Below, piece after piece: positions 63,035-64,000 of a stretch of DNA of 64,000 bases. The DNA lies in the NCBI RefSeq assembly GCF_052857255.1, contig NC_135502.1, positions 155,854,599 to 155,918,598 on the forward strand, given 5' to 3'. How positions within the stretch are numbered: position 1 is the stretch's first letter; each line of letters starts with the position of its first letter. The DNA comes from Amblyomma americanum. Its lineage: Eukaryota; Arthropoda; Arachnida; Ixodida; Ixodidae. The position numbers and the translations under genes were made by a program. The notes under the pieces are model-generated. The model searched no databases. It worked only from the letters and a program-made list of their open reading frames with translations, and was not told the origin of the DNA.

Positions 63035-64000
63035 ACATGAAGTTTCTTCAATATGGAGTTTCTCCAACAGGGAGTTTCTCCAACAGAATTATTCTACAAC
63101 ATGGAGTTTCTCCAACATGGAGTTTCTCCTACCTGGAGTTTCTCCAACATGGAGTTTCTCTAACAGGGAGCTTCTCTAGCATGAAGCTTCTCCAAAAGGA
63201 AGTTTCTCCAATGTGGTGCTTATGCAACATGGCGTTTCGCCATTAGGAACTTTCTCCAATATGAAGTTTCTCCAACAGCGAATTTCTCCAACAGGGAGTT
63301 TCTGCACCATATAGTTTCTCTAACAGGAAGTTTATCGAAAAGGGTGTTTGACCAACAGGGAATTTCTCGAACGTGAATTTTCGCCAACAACGAGTTTCTC
63401 CAACATAGTCTCCAACCTGGATATTCTCCAAGATGGAGTTTCGCAACAGGCATTTTCTCCAACAGGGAGTCTCTCCAACATGGAGTTTCTTTAACATGGA
63501 ATTTCTCAAGCAGGGAGTTGCTCCAACAGGGAGATTCTGCAACAAAGTTTTTCGAACAGGGAGTTCTGCAACCTGGAGTTTCTCCAGCATGAAGTTTCTC
63601 AACACTGAGTTTCTCGAAAATGAAGTGTCTCGAACATAGAATTTCTCCAGCATGGAGTCTCTCCAACAGGAAGTTTATCCAACAGCGAGTTTCTCCAACC
63701 TGGAGCTTCTCCAGAATGGAGTTCCTCAACAGAGATTTTTCCTAACAGGGTGTGTTTTTCTAAAGTGAAGATTCCCCAACCTGAAGTTTCTAAAAAAGGA
63801 AGTTTCTCCAACAGAGTGTTTCTGCAACATAAATTCTCCAACAGGGGTAATCTCCAACACCCAGTTTCTCCAACATCCAATTTCTCCAAAAGGAAGTTTG
63901 TCCACCATGGAGTTTCTCCATGAGGGAGTTTCTCCACCATAGAGTGTGTCAGCAGGGATTTTCTTCCAAAGGAATTGTCTCAAATTTGAAGTGTCTCGAA
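63035..64000 (+). repeat. 16-bp minisatellite array, right end
   Basis: The array resumes directly after the LINE tail and runs off the window. It is collinear with 54728-55.7 kb at an offset of about 8307 bp. No gene is supported. Confidence 0.93.

Noticed and set aside
1..64000. tRNA, rRNA or other structured RNA genes
   Set aside because: I saw no cloverleaf-like or conserved rRNA sequence. Hairpins in the array follow from the monomer's own dyads.
1..64000. A known centromere-protein box or telomere repeat in the monomer
   Set aside because: The monomer does not match the CENP-B box pattern or TTAGG/TTAGGG-type repeats, so the chromosomal role stays open.

Overview
The window is eukaryotic repetitive DNA with no host gene that I can support. 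About 55.2 kb of the 64 kb (roughly 86%) is one head-to-tail minisatellite array. Its monomer is about 16 bp, consensus TTTCTCCAACAGGGAG on the + strand, with common variants such as AACATGGAG, AACATGAAG and AACATAGAG. Two transposable elements interrupt the array: a nearly intact Ty3/gypsy LTR retrotransposon (47172-54283, minus strand) and a 5'-truncated, decayed non-LTR retrotransposon (61393-63034, plus strand). These elements point to an arthropod-like animal genome. The LINE style, with its short (ATCT)n tail, would fit a chelicerate such as a tick, but the species is inference only. Layout: 1-10703 is diverged satellite. 10704-27111 holds three tandem copies (5448, 5479 and 5481 bp) of a ~5.45-kb higher-order repeat. 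Overlapping the third copy, an ~8-kb segment (about 24.11-32.23 kb) is tandemly duplicated as about 32.23-40.21 kb, so a fourth, partial, internally deleted copy of the 5.45-kb unit appears at about 32.3-34.98 kb. 40.2-47.17 kb, 54.28-61.39 kb and 63.03-64.0 kb are older satellite. Within them, 44.27-47.17 kb plus 54.28-55.7 kb is collinear with 56.5-64.0 kb, once the two transposons are removed. The LTR element sits in one copy and the LINE in the other, so each copy preserves the empty site of the other's insertion. The LTR element has 816/820-bp LTRs that differ by about 1%, a 4-bp target-site duplication (ACTT), a tRNA-Leu-like primer binding site and a purine-rich tract. Its gag ends in a CCHC knuckle and carries one in-frame TAG. 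The 1282-codon pol is intact (protease, RT, RNase H, integrase, GPY/F-like region). Gag and pol are joined by a textbook -1 frameshift signal: slippery heptamer A-AAA-AAC directly before the gag stop, then an 8-nt spacer, then a perfect 7-bp GC-rich stem. The many short to medium open frames in the satellite are a by-product of the monomer: its consensus has no stop in any of six frames, and because 16 is not divisible by 3, every frame encodes the same 16-residue period. I found no evidence that they are genes. The main points of interest are the multi-scale architecture of the array (16 bp, ~0.8 kb, ~5.45 kb, ~8 kb), the mosaic pattern of exchange between copies, indels in whole monomers, and the frameshift cassette.
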